Counted from the first letter of the stretch, positions 53,987 through 62,807 are shown. The stretch is 64,000 nucleotides of DNA from Pseudoxanthomonas gei (GCF_010119615.1 NZ_QOVG01000005.1:62001-126000); one strand, 5' to 3'. The notes: a model not told the origin generated them from the sequence alone. Program-made: numbers and translations.

Positions 53987-55252
53987 TCATTCCCGCAGAC
54001 GCGGCATGCCGTGTTCGTCGCGTTCCTCGACCACCGCCTCGTCGAAAATCTTCTGCCTCAGGTCCCGTCCCGGCAGCTCCAGCGTGGCTTGGCCGCGCCG
54101 GGCGTTCAATGCATTGGCATAGCTGCGCCGCGAGAGTTCGTCCTGGCCGGCGGCGGCGAAGCCGTGGCCCAGTTCTTCCCAGGCATCGGCGCTGGCACCC
54201 TGGGCCAGGGCGCGATGCAGGAATTCCTGCGCCTGCGGCCACTGCCCCTGCAGACGCGCGAGCTGTGCCAGCGTCACCAGCAGCGTGGGACTGGCCGGAT
54301 GGGCCTGCAGCCAGCGCTGCGCGGTGGCACGGCGTGCATCGACCTTGCCGACCGGAAGACGGCCATACAGCGCGACCAGGGATTCGTCCCAGCTGGCATC
54401 GATCGCCTGCTCCAGGCTTTGCGTCGCCGCATCATCCCAGCGCAGGGAGACGGCGCGTTCGGCATAGGCCGCCACGATAGTGGCATTGGCACGCAGCGGC
54501 TTGGGCAGGGTTTCCCAGCGTTCGGCCAGCACATTGGGGTCGCCGGCTTCGCCAATGGACTGCGCGGCCAGTTGTGCTTCCAATGCGGAATGCTGCGGCG
54601 CCGACAATCCCTGCTGTTGCCGGATGGCGCCGAGCATGCCGTAGGCCTCGGCTGCACGCCCGAGCCCGGCCAGGGCCCGCGCCCGCAGCAGCAAGCCGCG
54701 CGGCGGAAGCGGCTGCACGGCAGGCGCGTCCAGCGCGGCCAGTGCCTGCTGGGGGTTGTCGTGCAGCAGGGCGCGGTCGGCCAGGGCAAGCGCGTGCGCA
54801 GTGGCGTTGCGTTCGGCCAGCGCAGCCAGGTGGGCCTGCACCGCCGCATCGTCACCACGGGCATCGGCGGCGCGGACGGCGGCAGTGCGGGCGATGGTGC
54901 CCACTTCGTGGTCATCGGCGGCCAGCTGCAGCAGTTTTTCGGCGCGCTGCCAGTGCCCGGCGTGCAGGGCTTCCAGGCCTTCGGTCAGGCGCGCCCTGGA
55001 CTGCTTGCGGCGGTAGCGCCCCCAGGCGCGGAACGGCAGCGTCAACAGCTTCCACGCCAGCCACAGCAGCAGCGAGGCCGCCGCCAGCGCAAGCAGGGCG
55101 CCGGGCAAGGTGGCGCTGAAATCGTAGCCACCGGCGCGGATGAAGACCTCGCCGAGGTCGCGCGCGCGGTCATGTGCCAGCCATTGCGCGCCCACCACGC
55201 CGGCAAGCACCAGCAACAGCAACACGATCACGGTACGCAGGGGTTTCATCAT
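53987..55252 (-). CDS. hemY: HemY-type TPR membrane protein of the heme cluster
   Basis: 421 residues. Two membrane helices at the N-terminus (about 5-24 and 48-66) are followed by a TPR-rich domain (AEKLLQLAADD, AQEFLHRALAQGASADAWEELGHGFAAAGQ). This is the proteobacterial HemY, not the Gram-positive oxidase of the same name. It is linked to heme synthesis genetically, with uncertain biochemistry. Its start overlaps the end of hemX by four bases, so the two are coupled. Confidence 0.88.
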   Translation of the reverse strand: MMKPLRTVIVLLLLVLAGVVGAQWLAHDRARDLGEVFIRAGGYDFSATLPGALLALAAASLLLWLAWKLLTLPFRAWGRYRRKQSRARLTEGLEALHAGHWQRAEKLLQLAADDHEVGTIARTAAVRAADARGDDAAVQAHLAALAERNATAHALALADRALLHDNPQQALAALDAPAVQPLPPRGLLLRARALAGLGRAAEAYGMLGAIRQQQGLSAPQHSALEAQLAAQSIGEAGDPNVLAERWETLPKPLRANATIVAAYAERAVSLRWDDAATQSLEQAIDASWDESLVALYGRLPVGKVDARRATAQRWLQAHPASPTLLVTLAQLARLQGQWPQAQEFLHRALAQGASADAWEELGHGFAAAGQDELSRRSYANALNARRGQATLELPGRDLRQKIFDEAVVEERDEHGMPRLRE

Positions 55253-56280
55253 TCGGTCCTGATCCTAGGCGTCGCCGCATTGCTGGCGACAGGCGGTGGA
55301 ACGTCAATGGCGGCGCCCGAGCCGCGCCATTGCCGCAGTTGCTTCAGCGTGCTGCCCAGTTCCGGCAGCGCAGGCCGCAGTTCGGCCTCGCGCAGCAGCT
55401 TCAGTTCGTTGCGACGCTGGCGCAAGGCCGGCGATTCGGGCCACAGGCGCAGCAGCCACGCATCGACCCGCGCGAGCGACGCACGGAACGCCGCCGAGTC
55501 GTCACGTTCCAGCGCCGCGCGGGCCAGCCCCAGCTCGATCTGCAGGGCCGCTTCCCCCGTGCTGCGCTGGTCTGGCGCCACGATCGTATTGCCGCCGGTC
55601 CTGCGCACCTCCACCAGTGGCGACAGCAGGCGCTGCCACACAGGTTGGGCGGCCGTGTCCACCGGCGGCCGGGTCGGCAGTGCCCGCAACTGGCCGGCGA
55701 AACGATCCAGCCGCAGCGCCAGCGCGGCATGCGGGCCTGCACCCAGCGCGTCCAGCACCTGGCGCTCCTGGGCCAGGGTCTGGCGCAGGTTGAGCAGGCG
55801 GGGATCGTCGATGCCCTGCAGGACGCCGTCGGCCAGCGTGTAGGCGCGGCGGGCGCCGTCCAGGTCATCGGCGATGTCCAGGCGTTGCTGGGCCTGGCTC
55901 AACAACAGCTCCACCTCGTCCATGCGCAGCGCCTGCGCGCCATGGCGGGTCGGATCGGCCAGCTTGGATACGCTGTCTTCAAGCAGCGCGCCACGCTGGC
56001 TCAGGCCCAGGACCTCGTCGCGCAAGACCCGGTTGGTCGCCGCCGCGTCCACGATGCGCTGGGTCTGCGCGCGCTGGTCGCGGCGCAACGCTTCAATGCG
56101 CTGTTCCAGTGCGGCGATGCGTTGTTCGGTCTCGGCGACATGGGCCTGCGCGCGGGTCGCACCGGCCCGCCACATCATTCCGCCACGCCAGGCCAGCAGG
56201 CCCAGCAACAGCACCCCCAGTGAAACCACCAGCAGGCTGCGGCCTCGCGGGGAAGGGGAATGGATCGGTTCTTCAGTCAC
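55249..56280 (-). CDS. hemX: HemX, single-pass membrane protein of the heme cluster
   Basis: 343 residues. A basic Ser/Pro start and one membrane helix (about 16-36) precede a coiled coil (about 45-100, heptads in VAETEQRIAALEQRIEALRRD) and the conserved HemX domain (VEVRRTGGNTIVAPDQ). Database names calling it a uroporphyrinogen methyltransferase are misleading; no SAM-binding motif is present. It lies 42 bases downstream of hemD. Confidence 0.87.
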   Translation of the reverse strand: MTEEPIHSPSPRGRSLLVVSLGVLLLGLLAWRGGMMWRAGATRAQAHVAETEQRIAALEQRIEALRRDQRAQTQRIVDAAATNRVLRDEVLGLSQRGALLEDSVSKLADPTRHGAQALRMDEVELLLSQAQQRLDIADDLDGARRAYTLADGVLQGIDDPRLLNLRQTLAQERQVLDALGAGPHAALALRLDRFAGQLRALPTRPPVDTAAQPVWQRLLSPLVEVRRTGGNTIVAPDQRSTGEAALQIELGLARAALERDDSAAFRASLARVDAWLLRLWPESPALRQRRNELKLLREAELRPALPELGSTLKQLRQWRGSGAAIDVPPPVASNAATPRIRTE

Positions 56281-56322
56281 ACCCGCGTCCTTGTCGACAA
56301 TCCGCCACTTGCGGTGCGAATG

Positions 56323-57081
56323 CTAACGGAAGCGGTGGGCAGCGGCGGCAATCATTTGCGCAGGCAGCGGCCCTTCGGCGAGTTCCACTTCAGCAAAACC
56401 GGACGCGTGCGCCAGCTGCTGCAATCTTGCGCTGGCGGCAATCACCGGCAAACCGCGAAGGCGCTCCAGCACATCGGCCGGCGCCTGCGTGCACAGCTGC
56501 TGGAGCGCGCCACCGCTGCTGAGGGCCAGCGCGGCCGGCGTCTCCAGCGCGCGGATCCGGCGTAACGCAGGGCCTGACAGGGCCACCGGCACGCGCGCGT
56601 AGACGTTGGCGCGCAGCACCGCGGCACCGCGCTGGCGCAGCGCGGGCGACAGGAACTCACGGCCTTCCGGCGCGGTGACCAGTCCCACCTGCTGACCTGC
56701 CACATCGCCCAGCGCGGGTAACGACAGCAGGCCTTCACTGTCCATCCGCGCAGGCGCAACCACCGCTTGGATGCCGGCCTTGCGCAGGGCCGCGGCGGTT
56801 CCGCTACCCACTGCGATCCAGTCCTGGCCCGGCCCGGCAGTGAGCGGCTGCAGCGCATGGGCGGCCTGCACGGCAGCGGGACTGGTGAAGATGAGGCGCG
56901 GCGCGGACAGGGCCGCGCGCAGTGCCGCTGCCGTCGCCGCGTCGTCACGGAACACAAGGCGCCACGGTGACAACGCGATCAGGCCACCGCCACGGGCGGT
57001 TGCCGCACGGCGCAGCGCGGCATGGCCGCCCTGGGGGCGCAATGAGATGACGTACCATCCGGGCGGTTCGGCGAAAGCCAT
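56323..57081 (-). CDS. hemD: Uroporphyrinogen-III synthase
   Basis: 252 residues with the loose but recognisable HemD pattern: FTSPAAVQAAHAL near 90, VGSGTAAALRKAG, DSEGLLSLPAL and ALSSGGALQQL. It closes hydroxymethylbilane to uroporphyrinogen III with ring inversion. It is the first gene of hemD-hemX-hemY. No hemC lies upstream; that gene must be elsewhere. Its ATG is only 16 bases from the divergent thioesterase start. Confidence 0.87.
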   Translation of the reverse strand: MAFAEPPGWYVISLRPQGGHAALRRAATARGGGLIALSPWRLVFRDDAATAAALRAALSAPRLIFTSPAAVQAAHALQPLTAGPGQDWIAVGSGTAAALRKAGIQAVVAPARMDSEGLLSLPALGDVAGQQVGLVTAPEGREFLSPALRQRGAAVLRANVYARVPVALSGPALRRIRALETPAALALSSGGALQQLCTQAPADVLERLRGLPVIAASARLQQLAHASGFAEVELAEGPLPAQMIAAAAHRFR

Positions 57082-57097
57082 GCGGGAATCATCTCAG

Positions 57098-57571
57098 ATG
57101 CAGGTCGATACCATGGATACCGGGGTTGCGCTGGACCAGTTGCGCGCAGTGACCCGCGCGTTGCCACCGCTGGCTGCGATCCAGGCCCGCATCGTCGGCG
57201 CCGACGACCACCGGCTGTGGATGGAAGCGCCGCTGGCGGCCAACCTCAACGACAAGGGCAGTGCCTTCGGCGGCAGCATGACCTCGCTGATGACCTATGC
57301 CGGTTGGGCGCTGGTGGCGCTGCAGTTGCGCCAGGCCGGGGTGCGCGCCGATGTGTTCGTCGCCGACAGCAGCGTGCGTTACCTCAAGCCGCTGTACGCC
57401 GACCTGCACGCGGAAGCCGAACTGGCGCCGGGCCAGTCGTGGGAGGCCTTCCTGGCCACCCTTGCCCAGCGGGGGCGCGCGCGCATCCACCTGCAGGCGC
57501 GGATGACCTTGCCTGAAGGCGACGTCATGGCCGATCTGGCCGGCCGCTATGTAGCCATCGCGAACGGTTAG
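57098..57571 (+). CDS. YiiD C-terminal-type thioesterase (hotdog fold)
   Basis: 157 residues. AAPLAANLNDKGSAFGGSMTSLMTYAGWAL is the hallmark helix segment of the YiiD C-terminal thioesterase-like domain, and DSSVRYLKPLYAD a conserved strand. The substrate is unknown. ATG 57098 has GGGA at suitable spacing; 57080 and 57113 are alternatives, and 57080 would overlap the hemD start codon. Unlike E. coli YiiD, no acetyltransferase domain is fused. Confidence 0.78.
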   Translation: MQVDTMDTGVALDQLRAVTRALPPLAAIQARIVGADDHRLWMEAPLAANLNDKGSAFGGSMTSLMTYAGWALVALQLRQAGVRADVFVADSSVRYLKPLYADLHAEAELAPGQSWEAFLATLAQRGRARIHLQARMTLPEGDVMADLAGRYVAIANG

Positions 57572-57601
57572 CATGCAGCGCATGCAGAAGAGGGGTGCGA
57601 C

Positions 57602-58030
57602 ATGCGTGGTTGGCTGAAGATTCTGGCGGTACTGATGCTTGCACTGGTGATCGCGGCGCCAGCCGGCGCACTGGCCAAGCGCAAGAAGGGCGGCCAGCTG
57701 GATGCGATGCAAGCGGCCTATGCGGCGGCGATACGCTGGGGCGAGTTCGAACAGGCCTGGGAGCTGGTGGACCCCGCCTACCGGCAGGCCCACCCGATGA
57801 GCGAACTGGCCTTCGAGCGCTACCAGCAGGTGCAGATTTCGGGCTATTCCGACCGCAACAGCAGCCTGGCCGACGACGGCAGCGTGACCCGCAACGTGGA
57901 GTTGCGGGTCATCAACAAGCACACCATGGCCGAGCGCACCCTGCGCTACCGCGAGCAGTGGCGCTGGGATGCCGACGCCAAGCGCTGGTGGCTGGTGGTC
58001 GGGCTGCCCGACCTGTGGGACGGGGAATAA
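57602..58030 (+). CDS. Small exported protein, unknown function
   Basis: 142 residues with a signal peptide ending in AGALA. The mature part (AYAAAIRWGEFEQAWELVDPAYR, then RNVELRVINKHTMAERTLRYREQWRW) reads as a helix-plus-sheet fold similar to NTF2/SnoaL-like domains, but I cannot assign a family. It lies 30 bases after the thioesterase gene and may be co-transcribed. Confidence 0.7.
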   Translation: MRGWLKILAVLMLALVIAAPAGALAKRKKGGQLDAMQAAYAAAIRWGEFEQAWELVDPAYRQAHPMSELAFERYQQVQISGYSDRNSSLADDGSVTRNVELRVINKHTMAERTLRYREQWRWDADAKRWWLVVGLPDLWDGE

Positions 58031-58187
58031 GCGCCGACCCGTTGCGGTTGCCCGGACGCGGGTCAGCGCGGAACACAAGCACCAGGCCGCGCGGCCGGGC
58101 TGACCGGCGGACCGCCGCTCCGGGCGCCGGCCGACTCGCGCGCTTGCATATGCGACAATCGCGGCCCGTTTTGCAGCTGCCCATACC

Positions 58188-58622
58188 GTGAATTTCGAAC
58201 AATTGCAGGCTTTCGCCAGTTCCTCGCCTCTGCTGTCGATGGCCCTGGCCGGATTGACCCTGGCCATCGTGGTCACCGAGATCGCCCGTCTGTTCCGTGG
58301 CTACAAGGCCTTGCGCCCCGCCGAGCTGACCTCGTTGATGAATCGCGACAACGCGCTGGTGGTGGACCTGTCGGCCAGCGCCGACTTCGAAAAGGGACAC
58401 ATAGCGGGCAGCCGCAACGTGGCGCCCAGCCAGTTCGATCCCGAGAACAAGCTGCTTGCCGCCGCCAGGTCGCTGCCGGTGGTGATGGTATGCCGCAGCG
58501 GCCAGGCCTCGGCCGGGGCAGCCAAGCGCCTGAAGAAGGCCGGCTTCGAGCAGGTGTACTGGCTCGATGGCGGCGTCGCCGCCTGGCAGCAGGCCGACCT
58601 GCCGCTGGTCAAGGGCCGCTGA
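58188..58622 (+). CDS. Membrane-anchored rhodanese-like protein (YibN type)
   Basis: 144 residues, GTG start. One N-terminal membrane helix (about 14-32) precedes a rhodanese domain with the catalytic Cys in VVMVCRSGQAS near 105. Homologues lie upstream of secB in many gammaproteobacteria, often with grxC between. Here no glutaredoxin frame lies in the 116-base gap to secB. Sulfur transfer is the family role; the acceptor is unknown. Confidence 0.88.
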   Translation: MNFEQLQAFASSSPLLSMALAGLTLAIVVTEIARLFRGYKALRPAELTSLMNRDNALVVDLSASADFEKGHIAGSRNVAPSQFDPENKLLAAARSLPVVMVCRSGQASAGAAKRLKKAGFEQVYWLDGGVAAWQQADLPLVKGR

Positions 58623-58738
58623 TCGGGCGCGCGGGCGCCGCCCTTGAAGCGGGCCGGCCGCGCCGCCATCCCATGGGATAATCCCGCTCCTGTTTGCACC
58701 TTCTCTTCTTTCCACCCAGATCCACACGGAGTACGTTC

Positions 58739-59254
58739 ATGTCCGACGAAACCACCAACGGCGCCGCCGTTCCTGCCGAAGCCACCGCGCCCGCCTTCAC
58801 CGTGGAGAAGATCTACGTCAAGGACGTGTCGTTCGAAGTGCCCGGCGCGCCGGCGATCTACAGCGAGAACGTGCAGCCCGAGCTGCAGCTCAACCTCAAC
58901 CAGCGCGTGCAGCGCCTGAACGACACCGCATTTGAAGTCGTGCTGACCGTGACCCTGACCTGCAAGGCCGGCGACAAGACCGCCTATGTGGCCGAAGTGC
59001 AGCAGGCGGGCGTATTCGGACTGGTTGGCCTGGAACCGCAGGCGATCGACGGCCTGCTCGGCACGCAGTGCCCGAACATCCTGTTCCCGTACATCCGCCA
59101 GCTGCTCAGCGACCTGATCCAGGCCGGCGGCTTCCCCCCGTTCTTCCTGCAGCCGATCAATTTCGACGGCCTGTACGCCGAAACCCTGCGCCAGCGTGCG
59201 GAACAGGGCGGCCAGGGCGAGCTGGCCAACGTCGAACCGGCTGGCAACGTCTGA
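58739..59254 (+). CDS. secB: Protein-export chaperone SecB
   Basis: 171 residues. [14 protein letters not shown] and [10 protein letters not shown] open the SecB core; [36 protein letters not shown] is its most conserved stretch (positions about 119-154). SecB holds preproteins unfolded and hands them to SecA. A Thr/Ala-rich N-terminal tail of about 20 residues is typical of xanthomonads. A terminator lies 50 bases after the stop. Confidence 0.96.
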   Translation: MSDETTNGAAVPAEATAPAFTVEKIYVKDVSFEVPGAPAIYSENVQPELQLNLNQRVQRLNDTAFEVVLTVTLTCKAGDKTAYVAEVQQAGVFGLVGLEPQAIDGLLGTQCPNILFPYIRQLLSDLIQAGGFPPFFLQPINFDGLYAETLRQRAEQGGQGELANVEPAGNV

Positions 59255-59304
59255 GCGTTGCACCCGCATCCTGTGTTTGAATCGCAGCGAGAGCTGGCGA
59301 TCCG

Positions 59305-59332
59305 GCGGGCCTTTGCTGGCCCGCTTTTGTTT
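59305..59332 (+). terminator. Rho-independent terminator between secB and gpsA
   Basis: GCGGGCC-TTTGCT-GGCCCGC, a perfect 7-bp stem, followed by TTTTGTTT. It ends three bases before the gpsA ribosome binding site. Confidence 0.88.
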
Positions 59333-59348
59333 GCAGGGGGACACGCAC

Positions 59349-60374
59349 TTGGCTGAATCCTTGAAGATCGCGGTGCTGGGCGCCGGCTCGTGGGGCACCG
59401 CGCTTGCCGCGCTGATGGCACGCCACGGCCATGCGGTGGTGCTGTGGGGCCGTGATGCACAGGCCGCCACGGTCATCGACCGCGGCCATGAAAATGTCCG
59501 CTACCTGCCCGGGATCCTGCTACCCGAAACCCTGCGCGCGACCACCGACCTGGGCATAGCGCTGCAGGACGCCGAGCTGGTGCTGGTGGTCGTTCCCTCG
59601 CATGCCTTTACCGAAACGCTGCAGGTTCTGGCGCCGCTGCGCCCGGCCGCGGCCGGCGTGGCCTGGGCGACCAAGGGCTTTGAGCCGGGGTCCGGGCGGT
59701 TCCTGCATGAAGTGGCCGAAGGCATCCTCGGTCCCGCAGTGCCGCTGGCCGTGGTCACCGGGCCCTCGTTCGCCAAGGAAGTCGCGCAGGGCCTGCCCAC
59801 GGCGCTGACCGTGCACGGCAGCGATCCGGAATTCGCCCAGCGGGTGGCCGATGTCCTGCATGGGCCGGCTTTCCGCGCCTACACGGGCGATGACATGGTG
59901 GGTGCCGAACTGGGTGGCGCCATGAAGAACGTGCTGGCCGTGGCCACCGGTGTGGCCGATGGCATGGAGCTGGGATTGAACGCGCGGGCCGGGCTGATCA
60001 CCCGCGGCTTGAACGAAATGCTGCGCCTGTCGGCGGCCATCGGCGCCCGGCCGGAAACCCTGATGGGGCTGGCCGGCCTGGGCGACCTGGTGCTGACCTG
60101 CACCGGCGACCTGTCCCGCAACCGTCGCCTGGGCCTGGCCCTGGGACGTGGCCAGTCGCTGGCCGATGCGGTGCGCGAGATCGGCCAGGTGGTCGAGTCC
60201 GTGCAGACCGCCGACGAGGTCATGCGCCTGGCCGAGCGCCACGGCATCGACCTTCCGATTTCCGCTGCTGTGCGAGCCGTGCTGCACGGCGAGCTGACGC
60301 CCGCCGCCGGCCTGCAACAACTCCTGGCCCGCGATCAGAAGCCCGAATACCCGGAAACCCTGTTCAAGGATTGA
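59349..60374 (+). CDS. gpsA: NAD(P)H-dependent glycerol-3-phosphate dehydrogenase
   Basis: 341 residues from a TTG start; AGGGGG lies eight bases upstream and the family N-terminus [15 protein letters not shown] begins six residues in. [31 protein letters not shown] and [17 protein letters not shown] carry the substrate and catalytic Lys sites. It makes glycerol-3-phosphate for phospholipids. An earlier in-frame start would run back through the terminator, so the TTG is preferred. Confidence 0.93.
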   Translation: MAESLKIAVLGAGSWGTALAALMARHGHAVVLWGRDAQAATVIDRGHENVRYLPGILLPETLRATTDLGIALQDAELVLVVVPSHAFTETLQVLAPLRPAAAGVAWATKGFEPGSGRFLHEVAEGILGPAVPLAVVTGPSFAKEVAQGLPTALTVHGSDPEFAQRVADVLHGPAFRAYTGDDMVGAELGGAMKNVLAVATGVADGMELGLNARAGLITRGLNEMLRLSAAIGARPETLMGLAGLGDLVLTCTGDLSRNRRLGLALGRGQSLADAVREIGQVVESVQTADEVMRLAERHGIDLPISAAVRAVLHGELTPAAGLQQLLARDQKPEYPETLFKD

Positions 60375-60503
60375 CTGCGGCCCCTGCGGAGCAGTCCTCG
60401 TCGACCGGGAGCAGCGAGCAGGGAGCAGGAAGGCGGAAGGCGAACCTGCCCGCGGGTCTTGTCTGCGTCCGCGAGAGGCCTCTGCCCCGAGCTTCTGCAA
60501 GAA

Positions 60504-60531
60504 CAAAAAAAGCCCGGCGCTAGGCCGGGCT
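60504..60531 (-). terminator. Rho-independent terminator of the Ax21-family gene (minus strand)
   Basis: Stem AGCCCGGC / GCCGGGCT (60511-60531) with a run of A before it on the plus strand, which is a T-run after the hairpin when read from the minus strand. Confidence 0.88.
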
Positions 60532-60621
60532 CAGGTGCGACGCGGAGAGAGAGAGGGTCGCGTCGCGTTACGCAGTACCAGCCAGTTGATACCAGCCTGG
60601 ACGTATCACCAGGTGAACGTG

Positions 60622-61206
60622 TTACCAGGTGAAGCGCGGACCGACCAGCCACTGGGTGTCGTTGTCGGCGAATTTCACGTCACCGCTGATGCCCCAGTTC
60701 TGGTTCAACTTCACCTGCGCCCCCAGCCGGCCATAGAAATCGCCGTCGTAGTCGCTGCCGTCCTCATACCCGGCCATGGCGTAGCCTTCCAGGTGCGGGG
60801 TCAACGCGCCGCGCACGCCGACTTCGGCGCTGTAGCCATCCAGGTTGTCGCCCGGGAAGCGCACGCCGCCCACGCTGAAGTCATCAACCTGGAACTTTTC
60901 ATAGGCCACGCGGGTGACCAGGTCGACATTCTTTGAGATCTCGTGGTTGTAACCCACGCCCAGGCGCCATTGGTCGTAGCCGAAATTCTGGCTGTCGAAA
61001 TCCTGCTGGGTGTAGCCGCCAAAGACATGGAAATTCGGGGCGATGGCGACCGAGCCATTCAGGCCCCAGCCGTCGGAATCTGCGCCACCGTCCAGGTTGG
61101 TCGCGGTGTAGCCGCCTTCGACGTAATTGTAGGAAATACCCTCGGCAGCAGACGCAGCGAACGGCGTGGCGACCAGCAGGGCAAAAGCGAGCAAGGATTT
61201 CTTCAT
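60622..61206 (-). CDS. ax21: Ax21-family outer membrane/secreted protein
   Basis: 194 residues. The signal peptide MKKSLLAFALLVATPFAASA is followed by GISYNYVEGGYTATN, the characteristic start of the mature Ax21 family. The rest is alternating beta strands with Tyr and Gly, ending in ...WLVGPRFTW with an aromatic last residue as in outer-membrane beta barrels. Ax21 was once proposed as a quorum factor and XA21 ligand; those claims were retracted or disputed, and a small outer-membrane protein is the safer description. The frame is open to 61449, but ATG 61206 with GAGG upstream gives the signal peptide. It has its own terminator. Confidence 0.9.
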   Translation of the reverse strand: MKKSLLAFALLVATPFAASAAEGISYNYVEGGYTATNLDGGADSDGWGLNGSVAIAPNFHVFGGYTQQDFDSQNFGYDQWRLGVGYNHEISKNVDLVTRVAYEKFQVDDFSVGGVRFPGDNLDGYSAEVGVRGALTPHLEGYAMAGYEDGSDYDGDFYGRLGAQVKLNQNWGISGDVKFADNDTQWLVGPRFTW

Positions 61207-61462
61207 TTCAATGGGCCTCATGGATTTATGGTTATTAGCCAGCGCTGGGGCGATGCCGTTCGCAGCCGGTTTGTGAAGTATGCGTAAAGTCCCGCAATGC
61301 CCACTGAATATCAAACTGTCCGGTACATAAATTAGCGGACCAGCGTGGGAACTTCGTGGAGGGAGCTGGTCAGGCCTGACGTCAAAGGCCATCGGGACGC
61401 CGAGGCGGCGGCTTACCTCGGTCGCCAGGGACCAAGGGTTGTGTAGCACCGCTTCAGTTGCG

Positions 61463-61960
61463 CTAGCTGCCGCCAGGGAAACCCTGCTGGCGCCACGCTT
61501 CGAACACGACCACGGCGATGCTGTTGGAAAGGTTCAGGCTGCGATTGTCGGGTCGCATGGGCAGGCGCAGGCGTTGGTCGGCCGGTAACCGGGCCAGGAC
61601 TTCGGCAGGCAGGCCGCGGGTCTCGGGCCCGAACAGCAGGGCATCGCCCGGCGCATAGCGGGGCAGGTCGTAGCGTTGGGTGGCCCGGGTGCTCAGGGCG
61701 AACAACCGTTTCGGGGCAATCGCGGCCAGGGCGGCATCCAGCGTGTCATGGACGTGCAGCGCGGCGTACTCGTGGTAGTCCAGACCCGCGCGTCGAAGCT
61801 GCCTGTCTTCCAACTCGAAGCCGAGTGGTTTGATCAGGTGCAGCCGTGCGCCGGTATTGGCACAAAGGCGGATCGCATTGCCGGTGTTGGGTGGTATTTC
61901 CGGCTCGTACAAAAGCACGTCCAGGTCCAGCGTGCTTGCTTGCGTGTTGTTGTTGCTCAT
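61463..61960 (-). CDS. trmL: tRNA (cytidine/uridine-34-2'-O)-methyltransferase TrmL
   Basis: 165 residues of the SPOUT knot family: LYEPEIPPNTGNAIRLCANTG at the N-terminus, LLFGPETRGLP in the middle and SLNLSNSIAVVVFEA at the knot. It methylates the wobble nucleotide of tRNA-Leu. The ATG at 61960 begins the conserved protein; the frame is open to 62044. Complete. Confidence 0.93.
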   Translation of the reverse strand: MSNNNTQASTLDLDVLLYEPEIPPNTGNAIRLCANTGARLHLIKPLGFELEDRQLRRAGLDYHEYAALHVHDTLDAALAAIAPKRLFALSTRATQRYDLPRYAPGDALLFGPETRGLPAEVLARLPADQRLRLPMRPDNRSLNLSNSIAVVVFEAWRQQGFPGGS

Positions 61961-62047
61961 CGCTGGGATTCTACGGTGCAGTACCGTGCATGGGCCTGGG
62001 CGATGTGTGAAGCGGTCATTCCATTGCGGGTGTCGCCAACGCAACGT

Positions 62048-62437
62048 TCAACGGGTTGCCAGTTGCTCGACCAGGGCGACGGTGCCGACGGCAACCTGCT
62101 GCATGTCTTCGGCAGAAGGACGCACGGTGACGGCGGGCAGGTCGACGATACGGTTGGCCTGTTCGCGGGCCAGCGAGGCCCAGTCTTCGGCGGACGGACG
62201 CACGGTGACGGTGGCCAGGTCGACGATACGGTTGGCATGATAGAAGGCGAGTTCTTCGGCAGTGGCCTGCACGGTGACGGTGGGCAGGTCGACGATCTTC
62301 ATGTTGGCGGCAGGCTGGGCGTTGGCGTGGGCAGTCACGGAGTCGGCGGAATGGGTCTTGGCGGCAAGCAGCATGGAACCGGAGCAAACGGCAAACAGGA
62401 CGGCGGCGGTCAGCGGCAGGAAGGTCTTGGTGTTCAT
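62048..62437 (-). CDS. Small exported protein with three VDLPxVTVRPSAE repeats
   Basis: 129 residues. The signal peptide region (LPLTAAVLFAVCSGSMLLAA) is followed by three tandem repeats of about 27-30 residues: KIVDLPTVTVQATAEEL, RIVDLATVTVRPSAEDW and RIVDLPAVTVRPSAEDM, with intervening helix text. The repeats are also close at DNA level, so they arose by recent duplication. No known domain. A good sigma-70 promoter lies upstream, which supports expression. It sits next to trmL on the same strand but is separately transcribed. Confidence 0.78.
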   Translation of the reverse strand: MNTKTFLPLTAAVLFAVCSGSMLLAAKTHSADSVTAHANAQPAANMKIVDLPTVTVQATAEELAFYHANRIVDLATVTVRPSAEDWASLAREQANRIVDLPAVTVRPSAEDMQQVAVGTVALVEQLATR

Positions 62438-62480
62438 GGTGTTGGGCCTCATTAGTGTCGTTGTTGTGTGGTGTGGTAGT

Positions 62481-62509
62481 AATGTAGTACACCTAATCAG
62501 ATTGGTCAA
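62481..62509 (-). promoter_or_regulatory. Predicted sigma-70 promoter of the repeat-protein gene
   Basis: On the minus strand TTGACC (62504-62509) and TACATT (62481-62486) are exactly 17 bases apart. The start would be near 62474, giving a leader of about 37 bases to ATG 62437. Confidence 0.65.
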
Positions 62510-62807
62510 GCACAACTTCAAACTTTTGCTGTGCTATTCAGCTGCGGGTCAGGTTGACTTGTTGCTTTTGTGCTCGAAATGAGTAAAGCATGCGGCGTGC
62601 CAATATCAACTTATTGATTTTATTGGCTTATTTCCGAAAAATGAGTGTCCGCAACGTCCGGATGTGTGTCCGTGTCCACGGGCGCACCGCTGCAAGGCAG
62701 AGGTATTGCCCGCTTGAATTGGGTCACACGCTGGCTGCAGGGGGTTCGCTGCCGATAGGTCAGGACCACCAGTTGGGATGCGCTTCAGGCGCGGAAGGTT
62801 GAGCGGC
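62510..62807. other. AT-richer gene-free stretch
   Basis: About 62510-62650 is clearly lower in GC than the rest of the window (for example ATTGATTTTATTGGCTTATT). A 70-codon frame (62590-62802) crosses it, but it has no RBS, and codon use in its second half resembles random GC-rich DNA. I see no gene here; it may be a decayed remnant or a regulatory region. Confidence 0.5.

Noticed and set aside
55249-56280. HemX as a uroporphyrinogen-III methyltransferase
   Set aside because: No SAM-binding motif; only the membrane helix, coiled coil and HemX domain are present.
62590-62802. 70-residue plus-strand frame in the AT-rich gap
   Set aside because: No RBS, no signal peptide logic, and it crosses a sharp composition change.
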